From JAICIG01 sp035532215 (lineage in GTDB: Bacteria > Planctomycetota > Planctomycetia > Pirellulales > JAICIG01): 24,813 bases of DNA. Of the stretch, positions 15,863 through 24,354 are shown one piece after another. The translations under genes and the position numbers were made by a program. Every line of letters begins with the position of its first letter. The stretch's first letter is position 1. Under the pieces are notes generated by a model, which was given only the letters and a program-made list of their open reading frames with translations, was not told where the DNA came from and did not search any database. Where the stretch lies: the NCBI GenBank assembly GCA_035532215.1, contig DATKRK010000117.1, positions 1 through 24,813 on the forward strand, in the 5' to 3' direction.

Positions 15863-18800
15863 TTAGTTCCGGGTAATCACTTCATGAAGATTCAAGATCA
15901 CGCGGGCCGCGTTTGTCCACGCGGCAAGCTCTACACGGTCAATGCCTTCCGGCAACGGCCGCAGGCCGACCTTCAGCAAGCTTTCGGCGTTTGCCGGATC
16001 GCGGCTGTAGGCGATGAGTTGCTTGCTGAGCAGGTCGCCGACCGTGAGCAACTCGTCGTCGCGCGGCGGACGCGAAAGGGCCTGCCGCCAAGCCCAGGTC
16101 AGCCGGCTTACGACGTCGGCGCCTCCTTCTTTCACGATCCGTTCGGCAAAGGCCCGGGCGGCTTCGACATAGGTCGGATCGTTGAGCAACACCAGCGCCT
16201 GCTGCGGAATGTTCGATCGCGTGCGGTCGGCGGCGCACTCTTCGCGCGTCGGGGCGTCGAAGGCCAGCATGCTGGGGTGCAGGAACGAACGCTGCCACCA
16301 GGTATACAGCCCGCGGCGATACTGAGCCTCGCCGTGATCGGCTTGGTACTGCCTTATCGGGAAGTTCAGGTTCTCCCAATAGCCTTCCGGCTGATAGGGC
16401 TTGACGCTCGGCCCGCCGATCTTGGGCGAAAGCAAGCCGGCGACGGCCAGCGCGTTGTCGCGAACCTGCTCGGCGTCGAGGCGGAAACGGCTTTGCCGGG
16501 CCAGTTCGCGATTCTGCGGATCGCGCTCTAGCAATTCGGGCGTCGCCGCGGAAGTCTGGCGGTACGCAGCGCTGGCGACGATCGTGCGCGCCATGTGCTT
16601 GACGTCCCAGCCCGAGTCCATGAATTCGCAGGCCAGCCAGTCGAGCAGTTCCGGGTTGGCGGGCCATTCGCCTTGCGAACCGAGATCGTCGAGCGATTTG
16701 GACAAGCCGATGCCAAAGAACTGCTTCCACAGGCGGTTCATCGTGACGCGGGCCGTGAGCGGATTGTCGCGCGAGACGACCCACCGCGCCAGATCGAGCC
16801 GCGTGAGCCGCTGTTCAGGCGAGTCAGTTGCGGGAGCGTTCGCCTGGAAGCCGGTCGTCAGGTACGCCGGCAGCGCCGGCTTGACGACTTCGCCGCTTTC
16901 ATCGAGCCAGTTTCCACGGGGCAGAATCCGCACCACGCGCGGATTGCCCGAGTTCGACGCCAGGCACTTGGGCAGCGAGTTTTCGAAATCACTCGCCGCC
17001 TGCCGCGCGGCGGCCAGTTTGGCTCGCGGGTCGATCAGCGTCGGCGAATTGGCCTGAAAGTAATTGGCCACCGTCGCCTGCTGGCCCTCGTTGCGCTGGG
17101 CCGGCTCGAGCTTCACGATCTCGACGACCTCCGGCGGCGGCATGACGGCGAGAACGGGCGCAAGCGGCTTGGCCGCCGTGGCAGCCCAGATACGGAACTT
17201 GCCCAGCACGTGATTGTCGCCGTGCAATTGTTGCAACGTGAAGGTCAGCGTCAGCGGTTCGGCGCCTTCCGCCGGACCGGCGAGCGGCGTTTCCAATTCA
17301 AAGCGAATCGCGCATTCGGCGCCCGACATGCCGGCCGTCGCCCAGCCGTTGTTGGCTTCGGCCTTGCCGTCGATGGCCGCCGCGGCCGCAAAGCCCGCTT
17401 GTTCGAAATTCGCCGTGGCGCTCGTGAACTTGAGCGGCTTGCCTTCGGCGTCGGCGACGCTGAACTCGCCGAGCACGAAGTTGCCGTTGGCGGCTCGCCC
17501 CGGGCCGCGCTGCGGCAGGCCGTCTCGGCTCAAGGCGTCGAGTTGAAAGCCCGTGATCTGTTTGAGCGGCGTCTTGACCGTCACGCGGTACGTATCGATG
17601 CCTTGCTGCGGCGCCCGATCGGCGAACACGGTTTCCCCTGGCTCGACTTTGAACTGCACGCCCTTTTCCGATTCGATCTTCTCGGGGTGCAATAGCGTCC
17701 AACTCTCTGCGGCGGCGGCCTGCTCGCGGATGGCTAGTTCCCAAGCGGCTTGGGCGGCGTCGAGTTCGGGCAACGGCGCGTCGAGTTCGCGCTGGGCGTC
17801 GGCGGCGGCGGCTTGCAGTTGGGCCAGCTTCCGCGACTGTTCGTTGGTCGGCACGTTCATGCCCGGCTCGCGGGCGCCAATGATCGGCTCTTGGATGTCG
17901 GCGAAGAAGGCGCCGAGCGAATAGAAGTCTCGCGAGGTGAACGGATCGAACTTATGGTCGTGGCACTGGCAGCAGCCGATCGTTTGCCCCAGCCAGACGG
18001 CCCCCACCGCCCGCACCCGGTCGCCCAGCATTCGGGCTTCGTAGTCTTTCGCCTGGGCGCCTCCTTCTTCGGTAGTCAATAGCAGGCGATTGAAGCACGA
18101 CGCGACTTTTTGCTCCAGCGAACCGCCGGGCAACAAGTCGCCGGCCAGTTGCTCGACGGTGAACTGATCGAACGGCTTATCGGAGTTGAAGGCCTGAATC
18201 ACGTAGTCGCGGTACGGATAGACGTTGCGCGGCGTATCGGAGTGATAACCGATCGTGTCGGCATAACGCACCACGTCGAGCCAGCCTTCGGCCATCCGCT
18301 CGCCATAGTGCGGCGAGGCCAACAGTCTTTCGACCAGCCGGTCGTAGGCGTCCGGGGCGTTGTCGGCCGCGAAGGCGTCAACCTCTTCAGGCTTGGGCGG
18401 CAAGCCGAGCAAGTCGAAATAGAGCCGCCGCACGAGCGTTCGCCGATCGGCCTCGGGCGACGGCGTTAATCCCAACTTCGCCAACCGCTGCCGGACGAGA
18501 TGATCGACGCCGTTAGCCCCGGCCGGTACGGCCGGCTTGACCGGCGGCAGATAGGCCCAATGACCTTGATACTCGGCCCCTTCGGCGATCCAGCGCTTGA
18601 GCAGTTCCTTCTGCTCGGCCGAGAGCGACTTGTTCGACTTGGCCGGCGGCATCAGCATGTCGGCGTCGTTCGAAAAGATGCGGGCCACGAGTTCGCTCTC
18701 CTCGGGCTTGCCCGGCTTGATCGCTTCGCGCGCGAGGGCTTCGTCGCGCAGGTCGAGCCGCAAGTCGGCCTCGCGATGGTTCTTGTCCGGCCCGTGGCAT

Positions 18801-18928
18801 TGCAGGCAGTTGTCGGTCAGGATCGGGCGGATGTCGCGATTGAACAACACCCGGCCGTCGGCGGCGAGGCTTGGCTGCGGAGCGAGAAGCACGACCGCAA
18901 GGATCACGCTGGCGAGGATTCGGCCCAT
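15863..18928 (-). CDS. PSCyt1/DUF1549/DUF1553 exported cytochrome-like protein
   Basis: The protein has 1021 residues. A signal peptide covers about 1-23. A planctomycete cytochrome-c-like domain (PSCyt1) follows, with the haem motif CLQCH at 41-45 and the distal methionine region DADMLMPPAKSNKS. DUF1549 (PSCyt2) covers about 140-345, with LYFDLLGLPPKPEEVDAF and a second CxxCH (CCQCHDHKFDPF, near 318). A long, less conserved middle contains a discoidin-like sheet region. DUF1553 (PSD1) begins near 705 (LARWVVSRDNPLTARVTMNR) and runs to the end (RSNIPQQALVLLNDPTYVEA). The function is unknown, probably extracytoplasmic redox or degradation of complex substrates. It is upstream of DUF1501 on the same strand and divergent from a paralog that starts at 19264. 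All domains are intact. Confidence 0.93.
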   Translation of the reverse strand: MGRILASVILAVVLLAPQPSLAADGRVLFNRDIRPILTDNCLQCHGPDKNHREADLRLDLRDEALAREAIKPGKPEESELVARIFSNDADMLMPPAKSNKSLSAEQKELLKRWIAEGAEYQGHWAYLPPVKPAVPAGANGVDHLVRQRLAKLGLTPSPEADRRTLVRRLYFDLLGLPPKPEEVDAFAADNAPDAYDRLVERLLASPHYGERMAEGWLDVVRYADTIGYHSDTPRNVYPYRDYVIQAFNSDKPFDQFTVEQLAGDLLPGGSLEQKVASCFNRLLLTTEEGGAQAKDYEARMLGDRVRAVGAVWLGQTIGCCQCHDHKFDPFTSRDFYSLGAFFADIQEPIIGAREPGMNVPTNEQSRKLAQLQAAAADAQRELDAPLPELDAAQAAWELAIREQAAAAESWTLLHPEKIESEKGVQFKVEPGETVFADRAPQQGIDTYRVTVKTPLKQITGFQLDALSRDGLPQRGPGRAANGNFVLGEFSVADAEGKPLKFTSATANFEQAGFAAAAAIDGKAEANNGWATAGMSGAECAIRFELETPLAGPAEGAEPLTLTFTLQQLHGDNHVLGKFRIWAATAAKPLAPVLAVMPPPEVVEIVKLEPAQRNEGQQATVANYFQANSPTLIDPRAKLAAARQAASDFENSLPKCLASNSGNPRVVRILPRGNWLDESGEVVKPALPAYLTTGFQANAPATDSPEQRLTRLDLARWVVSRDNPLTARVTMNRLWKQFFGIGLSKSLDDLGSQGEWPANPELLDWLACEFMDSGWDVKHMARTIVASAAYRQTSAATPELLERDPQNRELARQSRFRLDAEQVRDNALAVAGLLSPKIGGPSVKPYQPEGYWENLNFPIRQYQADHGEAQYRRGLYTWWQRSFLHPSMLAFDAPTREECAADRTRSNIPQQALVLLNDPTYVEAARAFAERIVKEGGADVVSRLTWAWRQALSRPPRDDELLTVGDLLSKQLIAYSRDPANAESLLKVGLRPLPEGIDRVELAAWTNAARVILNLHEVITRN

Positions 18929-19263
18929 GACTGTCTCTGGTTTGGCGGGGTCGATTCGGCGGGCTTCGCGTCGACATCCCCCAAAACTTCCCGCCCGAGC
19001 CAGGAGTCCGCCAACGCATCAACAGACTTTGACTATCGTCGATCCTGACGGAGAAGGCAAGGTTTGGTGGGAACAACAGCGTCGGAAGTTTCCCTGTTCT
19101 GCCCGTCGCCCCGATCGCCAATCGCTTTGGCTCGCTGGGCGTGTCAGCTATACTGGATCAGCCCGGAGTTTGGTTAACCACAAACGCCCGCCTGACTTTC
19201 CTCCGCCGCGGACTTGCGCTGCGGAGCCTGCCCTCAACGAATTTTCGCCTTCGAGTTTTGCGG
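18929..19263. other. Divergent intergenic region
   Basis: This 335-base stretch lies between the two divergent PSCyt1 genes and holds no protein gene I recognise. It contains a candidate plus-strand promoter (19127-19154). No equally good promoter was seen for the minus-strand gene. No operator palindrome was recognised. Confidence 0.6.
19127..19154 (+). promoter_or_regulatory. Candidate sigma-70 promoter for the LamG-PSCyt1 operon
   Basis: TTGGCT (19127-19132) and TATACT (19149-19154) are 16 bases apart. The -10 box is a five-of-six match and the -35 box four of six. The leader to the ATG at 19264 would be about 100 bases. Confidence 0.5.
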
Positions 19264-22200
19264 ATGAGACTGCTCGTTTTGGCCGCCGCTGCGATTTACT
19301 GGATGGCGCCTTGTTGCGCCATCGCCGCCGCGCCGGGCGAAGAGTCGCCGGGCAGCGAATCCCCGGCAGAGCGTAACCGGCAGGTTCGCTCGCTCCTCTC
19401 CGACACCTGCTTCAAGTGCCATGGTCCCGACGCGGCCGGCCGCAAGGCGGAACTGCGGCTCGACCAGCGCGACGCGGCGGTTGCCGCCGGCGCGATTACG
19501 CCGGGCAAACCCGACGAGAGCGAATTGATCGCCCGCATTTTGGAAGAAGACGACGAACTGCGGATGCCTCCGCCCGAGGCCAACAAGACCTTGACCGCCG
19601 AGCAGAAGCAATTGCTGCGGCGCTGGATCGCCGAGGGCGCCGAATACGCTTCGCACTGGTCGTTCATCCCCTTGGCTCAGCAAATCGATCCGCCGGCGGT
19701 CGACGATCCGCAGCATTGGGCGGCTGGCGAGATCGATCAGTTCGTGCTCGCGCGGCTGCGGCAAGCCGGCATCGAACCGGCCGAGCCGGCGACGCGCGAA
19801 AAATGGCTCCGCCGCGCGAGCTTCGATCTGACCGGCTTGCCGCCGACGTTGGCGGAGATCGACGCCATTCTCGCCGATCGATCGCCGGAGGCGTTCGAAA
19901 AGGTCGTCGATCGCTTGCTGGCTTCCGAAGCGTTCGGAGAACGAATGACGGCCGATTGGCTCGACGCGGCCCGTTACGGCGACACGTTCGGCTACCAGTC
20001 CGATCGCGAAATGCACGTCTGGCCGTGGCGAGATTGGGTGATCCGGGCCTTCAACGCCAACTTGCCTTACCGCGACTTCATCGTCTGGCAGACCGCCGGC
20101 GACATGCTGCCCGGCGCCACGCGCGAGCAGCGGCTGGCCACGACCTTCAACCGGCTGCACCGCCAGACGAACGAAGGGGGGAGCATCGACGCGGAGTTCC
20201 GCAACGAATACGTCTCGGACCGCGTCCACACCAACGGCACGGCCTTTCTCGGCCTGACGCTCGAATGCTGCCGTTGCCACGAGCACAAGTACGACCCGAT
20301 CACGCAGAAGGATTATTACCGGCTCGGCGCGTTCTTCAGCAACATCGACGAAAGCGGGCTTTATTCGCACTTCACCGAAACGGCGCCGACGCCGACGATG
20401 CTGCTCTACGAAGGCGATCAGGAGGCGAAGCACCGCGAATTGCTGGAGCAGATTCGCCAGCGAGAGGCGGCGCTCGATGCGCTGATCGTCGCAGCCAGAT
20501 CGCGCTTCGAAGCGGCCGGCCAGCCGCACGACGAGCCGCTGCCGGAACTCAAGCCCGACGCCGCGTTTCGTTTCGACGACGTGCAGCCGCAAGGCGACAA
20601 GAAGCCCGTGCCGGGCAAAGTCGGGCAGGCTCTTGGGTTGGGCGGCGATGACGCCTTTACGTGCGGCGACGCAGGCGCCTTCGGGAGAACGACGCCCTTC
20701 AGTTTCTCGCTGTGGGTCAAGCCGGCCCTGCAAAAGCCGCGGATGATTGTCTTCCATCGTTCGCGGGCCGCCGAAGATTCGGCCTTCCGCGGTTATTCGC
20801 TCGCGCTCGACGACGGTCATCCGACCTTTTCGCTGGTCCATTTTTGGCCCGGCAACGCGATTCAGGTTCGTGCGCACGAAAGCATTCCCAATGGCGACTG
20901 GACTCATTTGGTCGTCGCCTACGACGGCGGCAGCCATGCCGCGGGGGTGAAGCTGTACGCGGGCGGCCGGCCGGTTGAGTGCGAAGTGGTGCGAGACAAG
21001 CTCGCGCGCGACATCACGCACCGCGCGGAATGGGGCGATTCCGACGTGAATGCGGTCAAGCTGGCCTTGGGCGCGCGGTTTCGCGACGTGGGCTTCGAAG
21101 ACGGCGCGGTCGACGAGTTCGAGGTCTTCAATCGCGAATTGACGCCGCTCGAAGCGGCTCGCCTGGGCGGCTTCGAGGGCGACCCGGGCGAAGGAGCATA
21201 TTTTTCGCACTACTTGCTGCGCCGCGACGAGCCATATCGCGCCGCGCGCGAAGAGCTGGCTGAACTGCGGCGCCAGGAAAACGAACTGGTCGGCCAGGTG
21301 CGGCAGATCATGGTGATGGAAGAAATGTCCGGACGGCGGCCCGCCTATGTGCTGTTGCGCGGCGCCTACGACGCCCGCGGCGAACAGGTCGAACCGGGCG
21401 CGCCAGCCGGCCTGTTTGCGATGCCGGAAGAATATCCTCGCAATCGGCTGGGATTCGCCCAGTGGCTGGTCGACGAGCGCAACCCGCTTACGGCGCGGGT
21501 GGCAGTGAACCGCTTTTGGCAGATTTTTTTCGGTCGCGGGCTAGTCGCCACGCCGGAAGATTTCGGCGGTCAAGGACGGCCGCCGACGCATCCCGAATTG
21601 CTCGATTGGCTCGCAAGGCGGTTCATCGACAGCGGCTGGGACGTGAAAGCGCTGTGCAAGCTGATCGCCCTGTCGAGCGTCTACCGGCAGTCGTCGACGC
21701 CGCGCGAGCGAAGACTGTTTGCCGAAGATCCCGAGAACCGCCTGTTGGCTCGCGGGCCGCGGCACAGGCTCTCGGCAGAACAGATTCGCGACAACGCCCT
21801 GGCGGCCAGCGGCCTCTTGGCGCCGAAGATCGGCGGGCCGAGCGTCAAGCCGTATCAGCCCGCCGGTTTGTGGGAAGAGTCGGGTACCGGCAAGACTTAC
21901 GTGCAAGACCACGGCGAAGGGCTGTATCGCCGCAGCATGTACACGTTTTGGCGCCGCACGGCGCCGCCGGCCAGCATGCGCAGCTTCGACGCCGGCAGCC
22001 GGGAAATCTGCGCGGCGCGCCGCGAACAGACGGCCACGCCGCTGCAATCGCTGGTGTTGTTGAACGATCCGCAGTTCATCGAAGCCGCCCGCGTGTTGGC
22101 CGAAAAGCTGATGCTCGAGCACGGCTCGCTCGACGAGCAATTGCAGACCGCATTCCGGTTGTTGACCAGCCGCGCAGCTTCAGCCGAGGAGTTGGCCGTG

Positions 22201-22380
22201 CTCAAGCGACTACGCCAAGAGCAGTTGGCGCAGTTCGCTGCGGCGCCCGAGAGCGCACAAGCGTTTTTGCAGATTGGCGAACGGCCGCGCGATGCGAAGC
22301 TCGACGCCGTCGAGCATGCCGCCTTGACGGTCGTGGCGCTGGCGCTCATGAATCACGACGAGTGCGTGACGAAACGATAA
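19264..22380 (+). CDS. PSCyt1/DUF1549/LamG/DUF1553 exported protein
   Basis: The protein has 1038 residues from the ATG at 19264 (MRLLVLAAAAIYWMAPCCAI, a signal peptide); longer starts upstream lack a signal sequence. The PSCyt1 haem motif CFKCH is at 49-53, with the distal-ligand stretch ELRMPPPEANKT. DUF1549 spans about 150-375, with SFDLTGLPPTLAEIDAI and CCRCHEHKYDP near 334. A concanavalin/LamG domain is inserted at about 425-640 (FSFSLWVKPALQKPRMIVFH and DEFEVFNRELTPLEAARLGG), absent from the divergent paralog. DUF1553 runs from about 726 (FAQWLVDERNPLTARVAVNR) to the end. LamG folds often bind carbohydrate, so the protein may target a glycan; that is inference. The next gene starts 18 bases downstream, suggesting an operon with the DJ-1-like and TIM-barrel genes. 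The ribosome site is weak. Confidence 0.93.
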   Translation: MRLLVLAAAAIYWMAPCCAIAAAPGEESPGSESPAERNRQVRSLLSDTCFKCHGPDAAGRKAELRLDQRDAAVAAGAITPGKPDESELIARILEEDDELRMPPPEANKTLTAEQKQLLRRWIAEGAEYASHWSFIPLAQQIDPPAVDDPQHWAAGEIDQFVLARLRQAGIEPAEPATREKWLRRASFDLTGLPPTLAEIDAILADRSPEAFEKVVDRLLASEAFGERMTADWLDAARYGDTFGYQSDREMHVWPWRDWVIRAFNANLPYRDFIVWQTAGDMLPGATREQRLATTFNRLHRQTNEGGSIDAEFRNEYVSDRVHTNGTAFLGLTLECCRCHEHKYDPITQKDYYRLGAFFSNIDESGLYSHFTETAPTPTMLLYEGDQEAKHRELLEQIRQREAALDALIVAARSRFEAAGQPHDEPLPELKPDAAFRFDDVQPQGDKKPVPGKVGQALGLGGDDAFTCGDAGAFGRTTPFSFSLWVKPALQKPRMIVFHRSRAAEDSAFRGYSLALDDGHPTFSLVHFWPGNAIQVRAHESIPNGDWTHLVVAYDGGSHAAGVKLYAGGRPVECEVVRDKLARDITHRAEWGDSDVNAVKLALGARFRDVGFEDGAVDEFEVFNRELTPLEAARLGGFEGDPGEGAYFSHYLLRRDEPYRAAREELAELRRQENELVGQVRQIMVMEEMSGRRPAYVLLRGAYDARGEQVEPGAPAGLFAMPEEYPRNRLGFAQWLVDERNPLTARVAVNRFWQIFFGRGLVATPEDFGGQGRPPTHPELLDWLARRFIDSGWDVKALCKLIALSSVYRQSSTPRERRLFAEDPENRLLARGPRHRLSAEQIRDNALAASGLLAPKIGGPSVKPYQPAGLWEESGTGKTYVQDHGEGLYRRSMYTFWRRTAPPASMRSFDAGSREICAARREQTATPLQSLVLLNDPQFIEAARVLAEKLMLEHGSLDEQLQTAFRLLTSRAASAEELAVLKRLRQEQLAQFAAAPESAQAFLQIGERPRDAKLDAVEHAALTVVALALMNHDECVTKR

Positions 22381-22398
22381 TCATCGAAAGGGACTCGC

Positions 22399-22977
22399 AT
22401 GGACCAGGTGTTGATCGTCGTCGGCGATGCGACCGAAACGGTCGACACGCTTTACCCGTTCTACCGCGTGCAGGAAGAAGGCATCCGGCCGGTGGTGGCG
22501 GCGCCGGAGAAGCGGCGTTATCAGATGGTGCTGCACGAGGTCAAGCCGGGCTGGACCATCACCAAGGAGTGGGAAGGCTACACGATCGAGGCCGACGTCG
22601 CCTTTCGCGACATCAAGCCCGAAGAGTACCTGGGCATCTTCTTCAGCGGCGGCCGGGCGCCCGAATACATTCGCGACGACGAAGACCTGCTCCGCGCAAC
22701 GCGCTGGTTTTTCGAGCGCGACAAACCCATCGCCAGCGTCTGCCACGGCGTAGAGATTCCGGCCAGGGCCGGCTGCGTGAAGGGGCGGCGGATGGCCACG
22801 GTCGGCAAATGCCGCTTCGACTTGGAGGTCTGCGGCGGCATTTTCGTGAACGAGCCGTGCGTCGTGGACGGCAACCTGGTCAGCGGCCGCACGTTTCACG
22901 ATCATGGCCACTACGTGGGCAAGTGGATCGAACTGCTGTTGGCCGAGCGCGAGCGTCGCGCCGTGAATGAGTCCTAA
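22399..22977 (+). CDS. DJ-1/PfpI family protein
   Basis: The protein has 192 residues with the DJ-1/PfpI class I amidotransferase-like fold. The nucleophile elbow is IASVCHGVEI, with Cys115 and His116. The acidic partner is probably Glu13 (GDATETVD), and FFSGGRAPEYIRDD (81-94) is the conserved loop before the elbow. Family activities include protease, glyoxalase/deglycase, isocyanide hydratase and stress chaperone; sequence does not choose between them. There is no signal peptide, so it is cytoplasmic, unlike the genes on both sides. AAAGGGA lies five bases before the ATG. The stop is 25 bases before the next start, consistent with one transcript. Its place between two exported proteins is odd and hints at handling a small reactive product in the cytoplasm (inference). 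Confidence 0.88.
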   Translation: MDQVLIVVGDATETVDTLYPFYRVQEEGIRPVVAAPEKRRYQMVLHEVKPGWTITKEWEGYTIEADVAFRDIKPEEYLGIFFSGGRAPEYIRDDEDLLRATRWFFERDKPIASVCHGVEIPARAGCVKGRRMATVGKCRFDLEVCGGIFVNEPCVVDGNLVSGRTFHDHGHYVGKWIELLLAERERRAVNES

Positions 22978-23002
22978 CCGAAAGAATTGCGGGAATCTTT
23001 TC

Positions 23003-23980
23003 ATGTCGGGTCCCATCGAACGACGCGGTTTCCTAAAATCCGGCGCCGCCGCGGTCGGCGCGGTGCTGCTTGCAGCGGGCCGGCACGCGCTGGCAGAAGC
23101 CGCGGGCGCCGACGAAAAACAACGCCAAATCACGCTCGGCTTCAGCCTCTATGGCATGAAGACGCTCGCGCTTGGCGAGGCCTTGGCCGGCTGTGCAAAG
23201 ATTGGCTACGACGCGGTCGAACTGGCCGCCATGCCCGACTGGCCCGCCGCGCCGGGCAAGTTGCCTGCGGCAGCTCGCCGGCAGTTGCGCGAACGGTTGG
23301 CCGAACTGGGCCTCTCGTTGCCGGCGCTGATGGAAAACCTGAATCTCGGGGCCGACGACGCCGCCGATCGCGGCCAACTCGAGCGGTTGAAAGCCGTTGG
23401 CGAGTTGGCTCGCGATCTGGCGCCCGACGCGCCGCCGCTGATCGAAACGGTCGTCGGCGGCAAAGCGGGCGAGTGGGCCAAGATCAAAGAGCGTTTCGCC
23501 GATCGCCTGGCTGGCTGGGTTCGCGTCGCCGAGCAAACCCAGACCGTGCTGGCGATCAAGCCGCACCGCTTCGGCGCCATGAACGCGCCGGCCGATGCCG
23601 TAGCGCTTGTGAACCAGATGGGCAGTCCCTGGCTGAAGCTGGCCTACGACTACAGCCATTTTCAGTTCCGCGATTTGCCCCTCGACGATACGCTGAAGCA
23701 GATGATTCCGCTCACGCGGTTCATCCACGTGAAAGACACGGTGCTCGACAAAGGGAACGCGAGGTTCGTGTTGCCGGGCGAAGGGGGCTTCGATTACGTG
23801 CCGCTCTTGCGCAAGGCCGAGGCGCTCGGCTATCGCGGCTGCGTCTGCGTCGAGGTGAGCGGGATGGTTTCGAATCAGCCTGGCTACGATCCGCTGGCCG
23901 CGGCCAAGCGTTCGTATGACAACCTGGCGCCTGCGTTCGAGAAGGCCGGCATCAACCGCTCGCCGATCGCGGCTCAATAG
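23003..23980 (+). CDS. Tat-exported sugar-phosphate isomerase/epimerase-like TIM barrel
   Basis: The protein has 325 residues from the ATG at 23003. The N-terminus has a twin-arginine signal (ERRGFLKSGAAAVGAVLLAA). The rest is a xylose-isomerase-like TIM barrel (AP endonuclease family 2 fold): LGFSLYGMKTLALGEALAGC at the first strand, IGYDAVELAAMPDWP, LIETVVGG, VLAIKPHRFGAMNAP, LAYDYSHFQFRDLPLDD, TRFIHVKDTVLDKGN and YRGCVCVEVSG. Histidine, aspartate and glutamate residues in these strands are the usual metal ligands. Export by Tat as a folded metal enzyme is common in planctomycetes. The substrate is unknown; a sugar or sugar-derived compound is likely. An upstream in-frame ATG at 22967 overlaps the DJ-1 gene and would put 12 residues before the Tat signal, so I rejected it. 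Confidence 0.88.
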   Translation: MSGPIERRGFLKSGAAAVGAVLLAAGRHALAEAAGADEKQRQITLGFSLYGMKTLALGEALAGCAKIGYDAVELAAMPDWPAAPGKLPAAARRQLRERLAELGLSLPALMENLNLGADDAADRGQLERLKAVGELARDLAPDAPPLIETVVGGKAGEWAKIKERFADRLAGWVRVAEQTQTVLAIKPHRFGAMNAPADAVALVNQMGSPWLKLAYDYSHFQFRDLPLDDTLKQMIPLTRFIHVKDTVLDKGNARFVLPGEGGFDYVPLLRKAEALGYRGCVCVEVSGMVSNQPGYDPLAAAKRSYDNLAPAFEKAGINRSPIAAQ

Positions 23981-24011
23981 CGCCGTCTTCGCCCTTGTTC
24001 GCTAGCGAGGG

Positions 24012-24040
24012 CCGCCGCGGTGGATTGAAACCGGCGGCGG
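24012..24040 (+). terminator. Possible terminator hairpin after the TIM-barrel gene
   Basis: CCGCCGCGGT (24012-24021) pairs with ACCGGCGGCGG (24030-24040) with one bulged base. There is no T run, so it would be a factor-dependent or weak stop at the end of the plus-strand operon. Confidence 0.3.
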
Positions 24041-24134
24041 GAAAACTCGCCGCGCCGGTTCACAGCGCAGCCGCACCGAACTCAATCGGTCCTTCCTGCC
24101 GCTATCGAAGAATGCAGGCCCATTGGAAAGATAA

Positions 24135-24156
24135 ACGGCCCCGTTTTGGGGGCCGT
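24135..24156 (-). terminator. Terminator hairpin downstream of the tRNA-Phe fragment
   Basis: ACGGCCCC (24135-24142) and GGGGCCGT (24149-24156) form an eight-base stem with a six-base loop. Read on the minus strand it is followed by TTTATC. It lies about 40 bases beyond the tRNA 3' end, where a native tRNA terminator would be. Confidence 0.6.
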
Positions 24157-24186
24157 GTATGTTTCCGCAAGATTTCCAATTTAGGG

Positions 24187-24345
24187 TTACGTCCGAGTGG
24201 ACAGGGCCGGGATCGAACCGGCGACACACGGATTTTCAGTCTTAAAGGTAGCTTTTTTCAACTCACGCTGTGTGATTGTAACCCCTTGCGGTTCAATCGC
24301 ATAGCGTTTTTTATTGCGCCGATTGAAAGCCTTAGAAAGTCTCAT
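24187..24345 (-). CDS. Small ORF running through the tRNA fragment, doubtful
   Basis: A 52-codon frame starts at ATG 24345 (MRLSKAFNRRNKKRYAIEPQ) and reads through the tRNA-derived bases (VAGSIPALSTR) to TAA at 24187. Integrase genes sometimes end inside the attachment site this way, but no integrase motif is visible and there is no ribosome site. It may be the tail of a lost gene or chance. Confidence 0.2.
   Translation of the reverse strand: MRLSKAFNRRNKKRYAIEPQGVTITQRELKKATFKTENPCVAGSIPALSTRT
24198..24241 (-). other. tRNA-Phe 3' fragment, probable attachment site
   Basis: On the minus strand these 44 bases run from just before the anticodon loop (GACTGAAAATCC, anticodon GAA) through the T arm (GCCGG, TTCGATC, CCGGC) to the 3' acceptor strand CCTGTCC and discriminator A. 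The complementary 5' half (D arm and GGACAGG acceptor strand) is absent from the upstream side, where the sequence turns into AT-richer DNA. The fragment cannot fold into a tRNA. A cut at the anticodon stem that retains the 3' end is the standard crossover product of tyrosine-recombinase integration into tRNA genes. Confidence 0.75.
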
Positions 24346-24354
24346 TTTAGGTAG

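Noticed and set aside
14324..16531. A 735-codon open frame on the plus strand opposite DUF1501 and the cytochrome-like gene
   Set aside because: It spans two convincingly recognised minus-strand genes and their intergenic repeat. Its composition is that of an antisense frame in high-GC DNA and it shows no family motif.
19234..21210. A 658-codon open frame on the minus strand opposite the LamG-PSCyt1 gene
   Set aside because: The plus strand carries clear CxxCH, DUF1549, LamG and DUF1553 motifs over the same bases. The antisense frame is Arg/Val-rich with no motif.
24198..24260. An intact tRNA-Phe gene
   Set aside because: The D arm and 5' acceptor strand are missing, and the bases before the anticodon do not pair with those after it.
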